A stretch of 64,000 nt of DNA, taken from Scolecobasidium constrictum UM 578 (Eukaryota; Ascomycota; Dothideomycetes; Venturiales; Sympoventuriaceae). The position numbers and the translations under genes are program-made. Location of the stretch: the NCBI GenBank assembly GCA_000611715.1, contig AZYM01000059.1:62001-126000 (forward strand), in the 5' to 3' direction. The notes below the pieces were generated by a model. That model saw nothing but the letters and a program-made list of their open reading frames with translations. It was not told where the DNA came from and made no database searches. Below, piece after piece: positions 52,851-63,315 of this stretch. Each line of letters begins with the position of its first letter. Position 1 is the first letter of the stretch.

Positions 52851-53768
52851 TCATCTCTTTTGCATCGTCGCGCCTCCATCGACAGTGATAGACTGTCCAG
52901 TCACGAAACCCGCGCCAATGAGCCACTCTGCGCAGTCTGCAATATCCTCGGGCATACCACCTCGATTGGCAGCGAACTTTTCGGCGTCATCTCCTTCGAT
53001 TGCCCACTGAAGTCCTTCTTCATCTCCCTTCTTGCTTTCGTGGGCAACTCGAATACGTCCTGGGGCAATGAGGTTGACGCGGATCGCGAATTTGGACAAC
53101 GACACAGCCATGCTATGTGTGAGACCTATCAGTCCAGACTTTGTCGACGCGTAGCCTTCTTGATTGGGGTCCGACTGTAGCATGCGGAACGACGAGACGT
53201 GGATAATGCATGGGCTAGAGCCAGCGCGTTCTTGCTTCCGCTTGTCGCGGTCTTGGAAAGTCTTCATGTACGGCAGGACTGCCTGACTGAGATGGAATGG
53301 AGCCGTGAGATTCGTCTCGACATATGCTATCCACTCCGATGAGGTCTCGAAATCGTCCATGGACTTGCCATCTTTCCAGAAAGGGCTACTGATGCCACCA
53401 TTATTGATCAGCACGTCTATGCGGTTGTCGAAGAATTGTGCAGCAGCTTCTGCCGCTTTGCGGATGTCCTCGATGCTTCGCAGGTTGCAGATGGTGGAGC
53501 CCAGCTTGCCGTTGTCTGAGTACGTCTTGAGGTGAACATGGACCGTGTGATTGAGCTCTTCTTCATTATGATCAAGAATGAACAACTTGTGGCCCTTTTT
53601 CAAGAAGTGCCGTGTCAAGCATCGTCCAATTCCTTGTGCAGCTGCAGATGTCAGTTTTGCTCGTGAGTATGAGTCCCGAAGCTAACCTCCTGAGATGAGG
53701 ATGTTCTTCACTGGCGGTGCTGTCACAGCTGGGGTCGATATCTCAAACGCTTGTTGATCAGACGCCAT
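52851..53768 (-). CDS. Classical short-chain dehydrogenase
   Basis: NAD(P)-dependent oxidoreductase. Exons 53768-53687 and 53641-52851 give 290 residues. The glycine motif is rebuilt across the intron as ISGAAQGIGRCL, followed by strand 2 in LFILDHNEEEL with Asp typical of NAD preference, then NNGG in VLINNGGISS, the Ser in HVSSFRML, the catalytic YxxxK as YASTKSGL and the C-terminal ITVDGG tail. Motif and length place it among classical SDRs similar to 3-oxoacyl reductases and sugar dehydrogenases. Substrate unknown. Confidence 0.9.
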
Positions 53769-54653
53769 TTTTGCAATAGTAACTCAACAAGAACTTGAGA
53801 ATGAAAAAGCAATTGGCATTCAGAGAGCATCTACGTCATGCCATGGTAATTTGTTGAAGGCAGGTGCGAGTGGTGTTGACCCATTGCGGTTAGCGTTATC
53901 AAAATGGTTGCCCGAATTGGGTCCACATCTGAACTCGTCTCTTGGGGAGAACATCATATTGAGATGACTCAATCGCTGCGGAATTTATGTGGCGAACGAA
54001 GATGAGTGTATGGGGAGCTGCTGGTCCTGCTGCGAAGCAGTCTGGGCCGAGGTCGGACAGGCAAAGCCTTTTGCACACATGGGAAAAGAAATACATACGA
54101 TTGTCTTGACAGCAATCAATGAGACATTCGAGACGAATACCTGTTCATTGATCGTTAAATGTTCAAAGAATCAAAGAGCGGAGCATGATTGCAGGCTGGA
54201 ATTCAAATCTATGGCAGGATTCAAGATGTATCTACTCGAGGGTCGGACGGCGGCCCCCTGGGAACCACTTAATAGAGAATACACCGCTCATAAACCCCGG
54301 ATTCGGCCCCCTCTTGATCAATGGCTTTGTGATAGTCACTGGCGTCTAAGAGAAACGATTGGGAGCTTCTGTTGGTAAGATCGGGTCACGATGGGTGGTG
54401 AAAATTCAGTAGTATATGCAACCAACACAAGCCATTGATTGACACACCTCTCGATGAAATTTGATACAGAAAGCTTTAAGATGTACAGAAAATTTTTCTC
54501 TTTCACATATGGTAATCTGAACCCTGTAAAACCCAGATCTGGCGCACAATGGGGCAAAAAATGGCGAAATTTTCCGAACACCAAAACTCCACCACAACTC
54601 CACCAAAATTCGTCCAAAAAGTTCCAAATCTCTCTTTAAGAGAGACGAAAGCA
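53769..54653. other. Gene-poor stretch left of tRNA-Leu
   Basis: About 880 bases. No protein gene recognised. Just before the tRNA (its 3' side) lies a 17-base inverted repeat, listed separately. A-rich stretches between 54540 and 54625 give T-runs on the tRNA strand, which could serve as a terminator. Confidence 0.45.
54629..54645. repeat. Short perfect inverted repeat
   Basis: TCTCTCTT and AAGAGAGA flank a single T, giving an almost perfect palindrome. It lies about 10 bases beyond the 3' end of the tRNA-Leu gene (minus strand) and may fold as a hairpin in the trailer. Confidence 0.5.
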
Positions 54654-54817
54654 TGATGAGAGTGGGACTCGAACCCACGCCACTTTCGTGACCAGGAAAC
54701 TGATGCTAAGGGTGTTGCTCCTTAACCTTGTTGAAGTTAGTATTTTGCTGCATCTTGAAGTAGATACAACGCTGGGCTTTGCTCACCTGGCGCCATAACC
54801 AACTCGGCCATCTCACC
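54654..54817 (-). tRNA. tRNA-Leu(AAG) with a canonical intron and a second spliceosomal-like insert
   Basis: Acceptor GGTGAGA pairs with TCTCATC; the D-arm is GCC/GGC; the T-arm is GTGGG-TTCGAGT-CCCAC; there is a long variable arm (class II). Removing bases 54727-54786 (60 nt) restores an anticodon stem CCAGG/CCTGG and loop TTAAGG..T, with anticodon AAG (54723-54721) after the invariant T. A normal tRNA intron of 22 bases (54719-54698) follows position 37 and contains CCTTA, which pairs with the anticodon loop as such introns do. The 60-base insert falls inside the 3' end of the anticodon stem's 5' half, at CAG|GTT. It starts GTGAGC, carries TACTAAC 11 bases before its end and ends AAG, i.e. 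typical spliceosomal signals. Confidence 0.85.
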
Positions 54818-57034
54818 GTGTTATTGACGATCATTTTGAGCTCAGAAACATATAATCTAAATGTAAATTGACAAGATTATGGTACTTTGTAAGACACCGC
54901 ATGTCCCGGAGATTAAGCGGCTATACGGTCATTTGTTTCGGTCTGAGAACTTCAGCAGCGGCTGAAGCCGAGAGCGAAGGTTCATTTTGATGAATACGAT
55001 ACCATGCTTCTTAAAGCAGGTCAAGAAGTGGAGGGTGAGATCTGATGTCTCAGTCGTCTCTTCGCCTGATCTGATCTTAATATTGACTACAACTCGGACT
55101 GGGCACAAACGAGTGGCTATCAATCGAGGGATACACAGCCCGATGTCTTATTGCTCGTCTAGGTCCGGAGATCATCTGTTCTTCCGTCAAACATGATCAT
55201 GCCAGACCCGTAGTTCTGTGGGCTCAAACAGATGTATGCAACTGACGACCACTGGGCAGTCACATGGATTCTCTACATGCTACAATCATGTTTTCGTGGT
55301 CGATGCAGATAATCATACTGGCCAATGCATTCTAGAGTCGACTTAGACCAGACAATGGCTTTCGCTGCACACAGGTCTCCGCTCAGGAACAATAGTGATA
55401 GGATCACAGATTCACGGCTATTTACATTTGTGCAGTCGTAGTTCAAGACACATGAAGACAATTGTAATTCTATATGAAGAACTTTCAGGGCTTCGAAGAT
55501 AGATCGAAGCAGTCATGCGGCTCCTCGCGAGCAGTATATCTTAGCATAGTGAAACAGGCATATCGGAAGAGCATGTCCACAGGTCGATGGCCCGAGGCAT
55601 ACAATGTTTGTTTCACTATTATAATCTCAAGTGAGCCTTTGATCCTACTAAAGCATTTATTGATGAGCATCGCAGTTGGTTCGCCCTCACAGACACCGTC
55701 CCAGGTACTTTGGGAGGACAAAATGGCATGTGCCGAGGCTGTTTGCCGAGCTGGATCATGTTCGTCAGCTCTACCACGTGATCGATATACGACTGAGGTG
55801 CTTTCAGTGATCCCTAGATTCCAACACTTCTCGCGACCACCGCAAGGTGGCATCAAATTAAAAACTGAACGCTCATGAATTAGATTGGAAGACATAGGCT
55901 CGCATGATTCCGTGGGAAAGGCGTCGCCCAATTCAGTCAATCAATCGACGTTTCTCAGGCATGTATCCTGACCCAAATCAATGCGCTGTGACAGACTGAG
56001 CATGGTGCTTTCGATGCATGATGCAAAGTCTAGGTTCTTTCTCTATATCTATACTCAGTGTCAGAGCCACCATGCCTGCCACCTTCCTAAAGCAGTAACC
56101 ATGCGGACAACATCCTCAGAATATACATATGAATACGAACATGACAGCTTCGTATTTTCGTCGGCGCCGGGTTGAAGTTCAGAGGTCCACCGCTTGCTCG
56201 ATATGCAGTTGTCAGACGCAAAACCTGAATTGCTGTGTGCTGGAGGCTGTGCACGAATGTGCATCATCGACTCGGCGCATAGGAAACAACTCGTGCCTGC
56301 GTCTCCCCTGTGCATACTCTCTTTGGAATCGTCCTTCATGCCGAGTCAGTGAACTCTATTCGACTTCAACGCTGCTGTCGCTCGTCCCGACGCTTGACTT
56401 GATCCGCTTTGCACGTTTTTGCAGGGATGCTTGAATATCAAGCATGAAAACTTCAAGTGCGCGCCCTTCGTATGGAGCCTCAGCGATGATCTTTTTACAA
56501 GACAAGTCAGGTTCATGCGCTTTCGCTTAAATTTGCCCCAAGCAAAGCCTCGATTTCAAGTTAATTCGAGTCTCTAGCTGCAAACAGGAAGCTCAGTTCC
56601 CTTTCCTTCTCTTCATGATTATATCAAGCACTGACTTGAGTAGAGTGCACGCGCGTGCCCTTGCAGTGACCACAAGATCGTCCATAGGGTGTCCTGGGCC
56701 TCATACGATGGCTTGAGGGCGCGCGCGCGTTCTCAGGTATAGGAGCCACAAGGAAGCGTACTATTCTACTTGCCAGGCCAGAAGCTGGAGAGAATTCGTT
56801 CACAGCCTCAAATTGATGCTGGCTATCATCGAATGCATGATGCTTTGCACTAGCACAATAAGGATGGTCGTTGACCTGACCGCAATGGCTTGCCCGGGAA
56901 TAACCTGGAGCTATGTCGACGGGGACTTCGAGCACATAAATGGAGCCCATTGACTTTGAAATAACGGGCGGTTCATCACTCCACGAATTCCACAGCGAAC
57001 ACATAACGGCATTGACAAAGCCAGCCTTGGGAAT
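54818..57034. other. Gene-poor stretch right of tRNA-Leu
   Basis: About 2.2 kb. The longest frames (134-151 codons on both strands around 55474-55940) overlap each other, have no recognisable motif and no obvious splice structure. No transposase, reverse transcriptase or terminal repeat was noticed. Confidence 0.5.
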
Positions 57035-57877
57035 ATGGATTCGAATCTCGACAGCACTTTCGCGGGCGACACAGGTGACGAGCAGATACGCAAAATCGCT
57101 CCTCCCGAGCGTAGACCCTCTCTTCCTGCTCGGTATAAAAGGCGCACTTCGTCGTCTACGGCCCAGGGCAGAGGCTCGCAGGACGGGAGAAGATTATTGT
57201 CGCAACAATATGGCTCCTCGTCTAAATCCGGCAGCGTCTCGAGACCTACACTCGGTCAATACCGCCATTCTATGATACAGAGCATTGCTCAGCGCGAGGT
57301 GTCTGATCCGTTCGAAAGTATACCACTATCAGCCGTGTCCGATATCGTCTTCGAAGATGCAGTATCGGCAGCCCAAGCATTTACTCAAGCTGCGTCTCAG
57401 GACCATCCCTGGGCCAATCTGATCATGGGTAAAGCATATGAACATGGTCTGCTTGCGTGTCCAAGAGATCCTGCACTGAGCATACACTTCTACAACCGTG
57501 CTGCACAGCTTGGGAATCCTCAAGGCATGATGGCTTTATGTGCTTGGTATTCGTTTGGCGCCGAGGGCGTGCTCGATCAAGATCAAGAACAAGCGTTCGC
57601 ATGGGCGAAGAGAGCCGCAGAGCTCGGTTATCCAGCTGCAGAGTATGCGTGTGGCTATTTCAAAGAGGCGGGCGTCGGTTGCGAAAAGGATGCGGTTGAA
57701 GCGGTCGAGTGGTACCTACTTGCAGCTTCCAAAGGAGAGAAACGTGCCAGACAGAGACTTGAGGTTATACAAGAGGCCACTGAGGGTAAGACAACAGCGG
57801 AGGCGTTGCGTGAACTATTCGCAGGGTCGACGCCACAAGAACAAGACCAAACAGATCTGGCTCTTCAAGAAGAATAG
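57035..57877 (+). CDS. Sel1-repeat protein
   Basis: Single exon, 280 residues. The N-terminal 90 residues are disordered and basic. From about residue 110 there are three or more Sel1-type repeats: AQAFTQAASQDHPWANLIMGKAYEHGL, ALSIHFYNRAAQLGNPQGMMALCAWYSFGAEGV, AFAWAKRAAELGYPAAEYACGYFKEAGVGCEKD, then AVEWYLLAASKGEKRARQRLEV. Sel1 repeats form alpha-alpha solenoids that act as scaffolds; yeast relatives (Skt5/Chs4) activate chitin synthase III. Nothing here proves that role. The end is acidic and Gln-rich. Confidence 0.85.
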   Translation: MDSNLDSTFAGDTGDEQIRKIAPPERRPSLPARYKRRTSSSTAQGRGSQDGRRLLSQQYGSSSKSGSVSRPTLGQYRHSMIQSIAQREVSDPFESIPLSAVSDIVFEDAVSAAQAFTQAASQDHPWANLIMGKAYEHGLLACPRDPALSIHFYNRAAQLGNPQGMMALCAWYSFGAEGVLDQDQEQAFAWAKRAAELGYPAAEYACGYFKEAGVGCEKDAVEAVEWYLLAASKGEKRARQRLEVIQEATEGKTTAEALRELFAGSTPQEQDQTDLALQEE

Positions 57878-58461
57878 ACTTCTGGAGGACTGCGGAGGGC
57901 CCTTCGCACCATCGCACTAGATATCGCGGGTGGATAGAGCAGCGTAGAGCATATCCAGCATGATATATTGCACATTGCTTGTGATATCGATGAAATCCTC
58001 TTTTGGGATCTGTCTTCCACGAGAGAAAGCCAGAAATTGCACTAACCTGAATTGTACTAAGCTTCCCCCGCGACTCCGCGTCACATCTTCACATACCGTC
58101 GCGTGAGTGACCCTTGCCCTCCTGTCGACTTTACCCATCCAAAGCATTCAGAGGGAGCTTGGCGACCTGCCACCTGATAGGATAGGATGCGAATGGCGAG
58201 ATCAGCACACCGCGAATCCGCGTACGGTCCTAGGGTGCTCACTCACAGTCCTACGAACGAGTCAATATCACCATGTGGAGGGGCTCTTCCTAGGCAGGAA
58301 CGAATCGTTCTGCGTGAGGAATGGACCGCATAGACCGGAGAAACCTCGTGGATTCTCTTGTCAGGGTTGGTGAAGTCTTGACTACTAATAGTCCTGTGAC
58401 AGCCTCTGACTTGTTTCTCCAGTAGCACACGCACCCGTCTCCATAACCCAACACTTGCACG
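57878..58461. other. Intergenic, no gene seen
   Basis: About 580 bases between the Sel1 gene and the DUF1080 locus, both on the plus strand. No gene seen. Confidence 0.45.
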
Positions 58462-59328
58462 ATGTCTGAAGACAATCTCTCTGAGGAAGGATTCATTCCA
58501 TTGTTCGACGGGGAGACGACGAATGGCTGGCGTGCTGTCCCTCGCATTCTGGGGACGACGCATCCTGGCGGCCCCGACATTCATTCTTTGTTGGATAAGT
58601 ATGGCATGAAGATCCCTGAGCAACCAGAGAAGTATCCTGCTAGATAGTTTATGGAGGATGGAATCCTCATCGGTGAACAAGCAAAAGAAAAGTACGGCGG
58701 TTATTTGGTCAGCGAGAGGACCTACTCGGAGTTCGAATTAGCCTTCGATGCAAAACCTGACTGGCCTACCGACACGGGAGTTATGCTGCGACGAAACCGC
58801 GACTCTTTTACGGGGATACAAGTTCTCATTGATCACCGCAAGTCCAGAACTATCGGCCAATTCTTCGGCAACGGGCTCGCGAGTTTCCACGCTGTCAATT
58901 TTGCAGTCGATGTTGAACGAGATCAGCAAGGCAAGCCCGTCGGTCTGAAACTAGAAGACCCAGCAACAAGCAAAGAGCCCGTCACTCAACAGAAAATCGA
59001 CGCCTTGAATTATGCTTGCGACCCGAAGGACTTCATCAAGGCATGGAAATGGGCGGATTGGAATTCATTCCGCATTCGATGCGTGGGAGGCCCGCTGCCG
59101 ACGGTGACCACGTGGATCAATGGCGTCAAGATCGCTGAACTGAATTTGGAGACGTTGTCATGGCCCGACTTCGATCCTGCCAACGTTGCAAATGCTCTCG
59201 GAGCTGCAGGACATATCGCTTTCGAGGTCCACGACAACGATAGCTATCTGGGTGATGATCGGTGGGGCGAAGGGGCGCAATGCAGATGGAGGAACGTGCG
59301 CTTGAAGGACTTGAGCAGCAAGCTGTGA
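58462..59328 (+). pseudogene. DUF1080 (3-keto-disaccharide hydrolase-like) gene with in-frame TAG
   Basis: The frame opens MSEDNLSEEGFIPLFDGETTNGW, the DUF1080 start (FxxLFDGxTxxGW), runs to KYPAR and meets TAG at 58645-58647. It then continues in the same frame as FMEDGILIGEQ, GGYLVSERTYSEFELAFDAKPDW, TGVMLRRN and WNSFRIRCVGG to the stop at 59328. In relatives the residue at the stop is normally Trp, so TGG to TAG is the simplest change. Apart from this the 288-codon frame is intact. Known DUF1080 enzymes cleave 3-keto sugars. The C-terminus ends SKL, a PTS1-type peroxisomal signal. A second ATG at 58651 could start a shortened product lacking the first beta strands. Confidence 0.82.
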
Positions 59329-59577
59329 TGGGAGAATGTGTATACCTGCCAAATTCTGATTACGAGCTGCAGCCGAGACAAATGAGTAGAATGGTTGCAG
59401 AGCAATGGCCATGTATCACACATTAGTCGTACATGTTCGTTCGAAGCCCAATTCTTGGAATTCGGGTGGACACAAGCTCGACGTACGCGCGTCCTTTGAC
59501 CGTGCACTACTGGGCAGCCATAAGGTTGGCGAACGTCTTGACAATATATAACCACGGGCTGGGTATTCAGTCATGAA

Positions 59578-61143
59578 TCACTTAGGTGGATGGCCGCGGC
59601 CACCTCCTGGTCCTCGAATCCCCCAGTACCCGTGTTGCTCGCGGATCGTGGTTGCGTTGCGGCATGACGGAGTGATCCAGTCCTCCTCGCTCCCGAACGG
59701 CCAGATGGGTATGGAGCAGATCTCGTCGAAGCTGCATGTAGCGCACTCTTTCCATGTGGTCCAGTCGAGTTTCTCAATGAGCCTCGTGATAATGTCCTGT
59801 TTAGCTTGAAGATCATTTGCGACCGTCCCGTACTGCGTGGACATGAGCTTATGGCATATGTAATTTGCCACGAATGCAATCGTGTGACCTGCCAACGATG
59901 ATGACGTGCCTTGATTGGGCATGTATCGAGACGCGCATCGTACAGTTTCATTGACTAGACTTCTGTGGTCGTAGTCGATGAACGAGGACAAGTCTGCATC
60001 GAGTTCAGTGTTGAGCCGCTGCTCATGATGCAAGACGTCTGGCATGGCAAGGTACTTCAGCCTTGCTGCGTACCGAGTGATGATCATGTCAACGACTGCT
60101 TGCCAGTCAAAGCCCTCGATCTCGAAAGGGCTCGGGTCCGCCATGATCATCTTCCGAATCTCTTGTTTCAGGTTCGTTCTTGAAACTTCGCTAATGGTAG
60201 TGAGCCGCGGACCGCTCTCACCCTTCAAAAACAATTTCTCAGGGAGAGCGTAAGCCGAGACCATCTTCTCATAGTTGATGCGGACTCGATTACCGCCAAT
60301 GCCATGGTAGCGATCAGCAACCGCCCTTAGATACTTCAGATTCGGGCCGCCCTCTTCGCAATTACGACATTCTCCGTACGCTCGGTTGATACTTCTGTTA
60401 TCCAGGTCCCGCTCGAAATGACAGAGTATGACCTCGAAACCAGCCTCCATGCGCAAGAAGCCATCAACACGACCGTCCCACTCGTCTCGAGAGATGTTAC
60501 ATAAAGCTTGAGCTCGTTCATACTCCCACATTCCTTGGTGCGGTTGTGTGTTGTTCAGCAGAACAAAGTCCTGCGAGTCAAGAGTGCCATTGCTAGTTTT
60601 GCCTGCCGACATCCCATCGATGTATAACAGATGAAGGTCGCGCTTCGCAAGATAGGTATGTAGGAAGCCGGAACCGTCATCGTCGCTTGGGTTTGGGACA
60701 AGCTTATGATTGCTAGGTTTAGCTACCAAGGGAGACTGATCGTTGTCTCTGTGCGAGTGAGGTATCGTGTTTCCGTGGGAATGCGGTGGCTTCGGCTCTC
60801 CTGGTGCGTTCGGCGGCCAATGTATACGACGAGCAAATTGCTGTGCATGCTCTGGTTCAAATGCAAGCCACTCCATCCCTATCACCGGTGTTGACTTCCC
60901 AGTCCCATGATAGAGCTCTGTACCAGCAGGAACAATCGCAGGGTAGAAAGACATGCCATTGTGATTCAGCGAAGATCCCCATTGCCTCATCGAGCTGTGG
61001 ATTGCGTTGAAGATGTGGAAGGCATTATGATAGGCGGGATGCAAGGTCTCGCTCGACTCGTCCTGGTTTACCCTCGACAAGGCTGCTGCGACAAGATTGT
61101 GTGCAAGAACGAAGACCGCGACTCCGCGTATTAATTGTTGCAT
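59578..61143 (-). CDS. Secreted protein of unknown function, 521 residues
   Basis: Single exon with an N-terminal signal peptide (LIRGVAVFVLAHNLVAAALS). The mature part holds a conserved-looking start HNAFHIFNAIHSSMRQWGS and PAIVPAGTELYHGTGKSTPV. A His/Pro-rich stretch (PPHSHGNTIPHSHRD) is followed by YIDGMSAGKTSNGTLDS. Cys pairs (ECRNCEEGG, ECATCSFDEIC) suggest disulphides. The LYHGT element recalls the first motif of ADP-ribosyltransferase-fold proteins, but I see no clear partner motifs. Several N-glycosylation sites. No family recognised; resembles large hypothetical secreted proteins of filamentous ascomycetes. A role outside the cell is the only safe inference. Confidence 0.75.
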   Translation of the reverse strand: MQQLIRGVAVFVLAHNLVAAALSRVNQDESSETLHPAYHNAFHIFNAIHSSMRQWGSSLNHNGMSFYPAIVPAGTELYHGTGKSTPVIGMEWLAFEPEHAQQFARRIHWPPNAPGEPKPPHSHGNTIPHSHRDNDQSPLVAKPSNHKLVPNPSDDDGSGFLHTYLAKRDLHLLYIDGMSAGKTSNGTLDSQDFVLLNNTQPHQGMWEYERAQALCNISRDEWDGRVDGFLRMEAGFEVILCHFERDLDNRSINRAYGECRNCEEGGPNLKYLRAVADRYHGIGGNRVRINYEKMVSAYALPEKLFLKGESGPRLTTISEVSRTNLKQEIRKMIMADPSPFEIEGFDWQAVVDMIITRYAARLKYLAMPDVLHHEQRLNTELDADLSSFIDYDHRSLVNETVRCASRYMPNQGTSSSLAGHTIAFVANYICHKLMSTQYGTVANDLQAKQDIITRLIEKLDWTTWKECATCSFDEICSIPIWPFGSEEDWITPSCRNATTIREQHGYWGIRGPGGGRGHPPK

Positions 61144-61895
61144 TGCTGAAGGTGAAAACCAGGCTTTCGAACAGCATAGGCGGAATGGTCAATGAAACAG
61201 GCTGGTATATACATATCCGCGAAACCCAATCTACAGCTTCTGCACACGCGTCGGACTTGATAAGCGACTTCGGTACGTTGCCAAAGCAGACTGGCCGCGT
61301 CAGCCCTGGAACGGGGGTCGATCTGCTGATTCCGTGCATATCACGACGCGAGTCATGAGTTGCAGAATATTCGTCTTCGAATAGTGTGGAAGGATCCGAC
61401 GATTCATCCTGCTGGGAAGATGGAATTGTTCGCTTTTTGTTAGTTGTAGGTACTTGCAAAGTGGACAAGTCATCGAGAAGGTACGCGTGGTGGTGCACTT
61501 TGGTCTGTGCGTTGGGATCTCAAGACTCATGCGCTGGCTCCGAAAATGATTGCAACAAGTGCTTCTGAAATATTGCATCGTAGTGAAATGAGAAGCCAAA
61601 ATCACCATCAGGAAATGTCTTCGGCACGGACTGAAAAGCACACGAGAATTTGAGTATGATCAGCCTTGTGCAGGCTGACAATTCCACGTATCATCAGGTT
61701 ACGCTTCGCAATCACATATGTGTAGTCTTAGGTCTATGCACTCAAATACATGCAGTCATCATTCAGATGAGAGATTCATTCTCATTACTGCAGCCGTTGG
61801 CTTTCACAGCTTCCTCCTACTGCCATTTTGCCATGGCGGTTGACCATGTTGAAGTCCGGTCATCATTCATCATTCATCAGGGAATCTCGCCCACA
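61144..61895. other. Intergenic, no gene seen
   Basis: About 750 bases between two genes on the minus strand, which should hold the promoter of the secreted-protein gene. Frames on both strands of up to 157 codons show no motif. Confidence 0.45.
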
Positions 61896-62843
61896 TCAAT
61901 TGAAATAACCTGCACCAAACAGCCACTCGAGCTTCTTGAGAGCCTCTGCAGACCTGCCGCTTGCTGCAGTTGACACTGCATATTTGCTGCCACCCTCCAC
62001 ATGCTTCGCAAGAACCTGCTCAGAGTGCTCTTCTTTCGACAGCTCGTCGAGCACGGCGCCCACGAACCGACGAGCATTCTCAGCATTTGCCTTCATGTTG
62101 GCCATGACCATAGCAACATTGACGTCTTCAGTGTCGTGCCAGCAGTCGTAGTCCGTGGACATGCAAATCATCTGGTAAGCAATTTCTGCTTCGCGTGCAA
62201 GCTTGGCCTCCGGCAACGCGGACATGTTGATGACGGAGCCGCCCCATGCGCGGTACATATTTGACTCAGCGCGAGTAGAGAATTGAGGCCCTTCCATGCA
62301 AACAACTACGCCTTTGTCGTGGAGTCTGACGCCCTCGCCTTCTAGTGAGTGACCGCACTGTCGTACTATCTTCGCCAGACCCTCGTCGAAGGGGTCGCCA
62401 AAGCCAACATGGGCAACGAAGCCGCCCTCAAAGTACGTGAACGGTCGAATACCCTTGGTGCGGTCGATGATTTGATCTGGCACAACAAAATCACGTGGCT
62501 TGATTTCTGCTTGAAGAGAGCCGACTGCAGAAAAGGCTATGATCGTCCGCACGCCGATGCTGCGAAGAGCGGCGATGTTGGCTCGGGCAGGAACCTCGTG
62601 TGGTGCATATTCGTGATGGAGACCGTGGCGTGAGAGAAACGCTATGGGAACTGGCTTGCCCGTGGTTGGAGAGTCATGATGTAGAATAGAGATCGGGGAC
62701 GATGGCTTTCCCCAAGGCGTATCAACGTTCAAGCTGGCAACATGCGTGAAGTGCGGGAGATGTGAAATGCCAGTACCTCCGATCACTGCAATGTGAACAG
62801 GATCTGAGATAGCATTAGCTCCCGCAATAAGGTCGTGATGCAT
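61896..62843 (-). CDS. MEU1: S-methyl-5'-thioadenosine phosphorylase
   Basis: Cytosolic/nuclear enzyme that splits methylthioadenosine with phosphate into adenine and methylthioribose-1-phosphate, in methionine salvage. Single exon, 315 residues. Phosphate-binding loop VIGGTGISHLPHF; conserved FLSRHGLHHEYAPHEVPARANIAALRSIGV; PRDFVVPDQIIDRTKGIRPFTYF; substrate-binding MEGPQFSTRAESNMYRAWGG with VINMSALPEAKLAREAEIAYQMICMSTDYDCW. These match MTAP family members closely. The start is the only ATG near the first conserved residues. A housekeeping gene. Confidence 0.95.
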   Translation of the reverse strand: MHHDLIAGANAISDPVHIAVIGGTGISHLPHFTHVASLNVDTPWGKPSSPISILHHDSPTTGKPVPIAFLSRHGLHHEYAPHEVPARANIAALRSIGVRTIIAFSAVGSLQAEIKPRDFVVPDQIIDRTKGIRPFTYFEGGFVAHVGFGDPFDEGLAKIVRQCGHSLEGEGVRLHDKGVVVCMEGPQFSTRAESNMYRAWGGSVINMSALPEAKLAREAEIAYQMICMSTDYDCWHDTEDVNVAMVMANMKANAENARRFVGAVLDELSKEEHSEQVLAKHVEGGSKYAVSTAASGRSAEALKKLEWLFGAGYFN

Positions 62844-63315
62844 TCATGGTGCTACCGGAGTACGTGGAAGCGACTTGAGCGCTCATCTTGAGTATGCGAT
62901 CACCGATGGAATGGAAGCGAAGGCCCCGCGCTCTGGAACTTGCTGCCAACGTGAAGGACTGGATCATGCAAAGCTGAGGGTGAGCATTGTTGACTTTTTC
63001 GTCGCAGATTACGTCAGCCGTTATCGGAGGACTTCTCAGATTTGAATCACGTGCGTGACACTGCAAATGTCTGCAATCAATTGCGCATTTGGGTGAATCT
63101 AATTGAACAATCATCGTCTCCCATCAAGCTGAGCCTATCATATTCCGCAGCTGTATCTGCTGGAGCATATCAGATAGCGGCGCTCACAAAAGCATGCCCC
63201 ATTATGGTGCTCGTCTGCAAGAATATCCCGCTCAGGGTAATAGCGCTCCGGCGTGGAGATCTGACAGCGCTCCTACGACTGGTCTATTGTCATGGAAGAA
63301 AGAAGACCGTCAATC
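62844..63315. other. Intergenic, MTAP promoter region
   Basis: About 470 bases upstream of the MTAP start and downstream of the partial gene's stop. No gene seen. Confidence 0.45.

Noticed and set aside
55474..55940. 134- and 151-codon frames on opposite strands
   Set aside because: They mirror each other over the same bases and neither shows a motif; likely chance openness.
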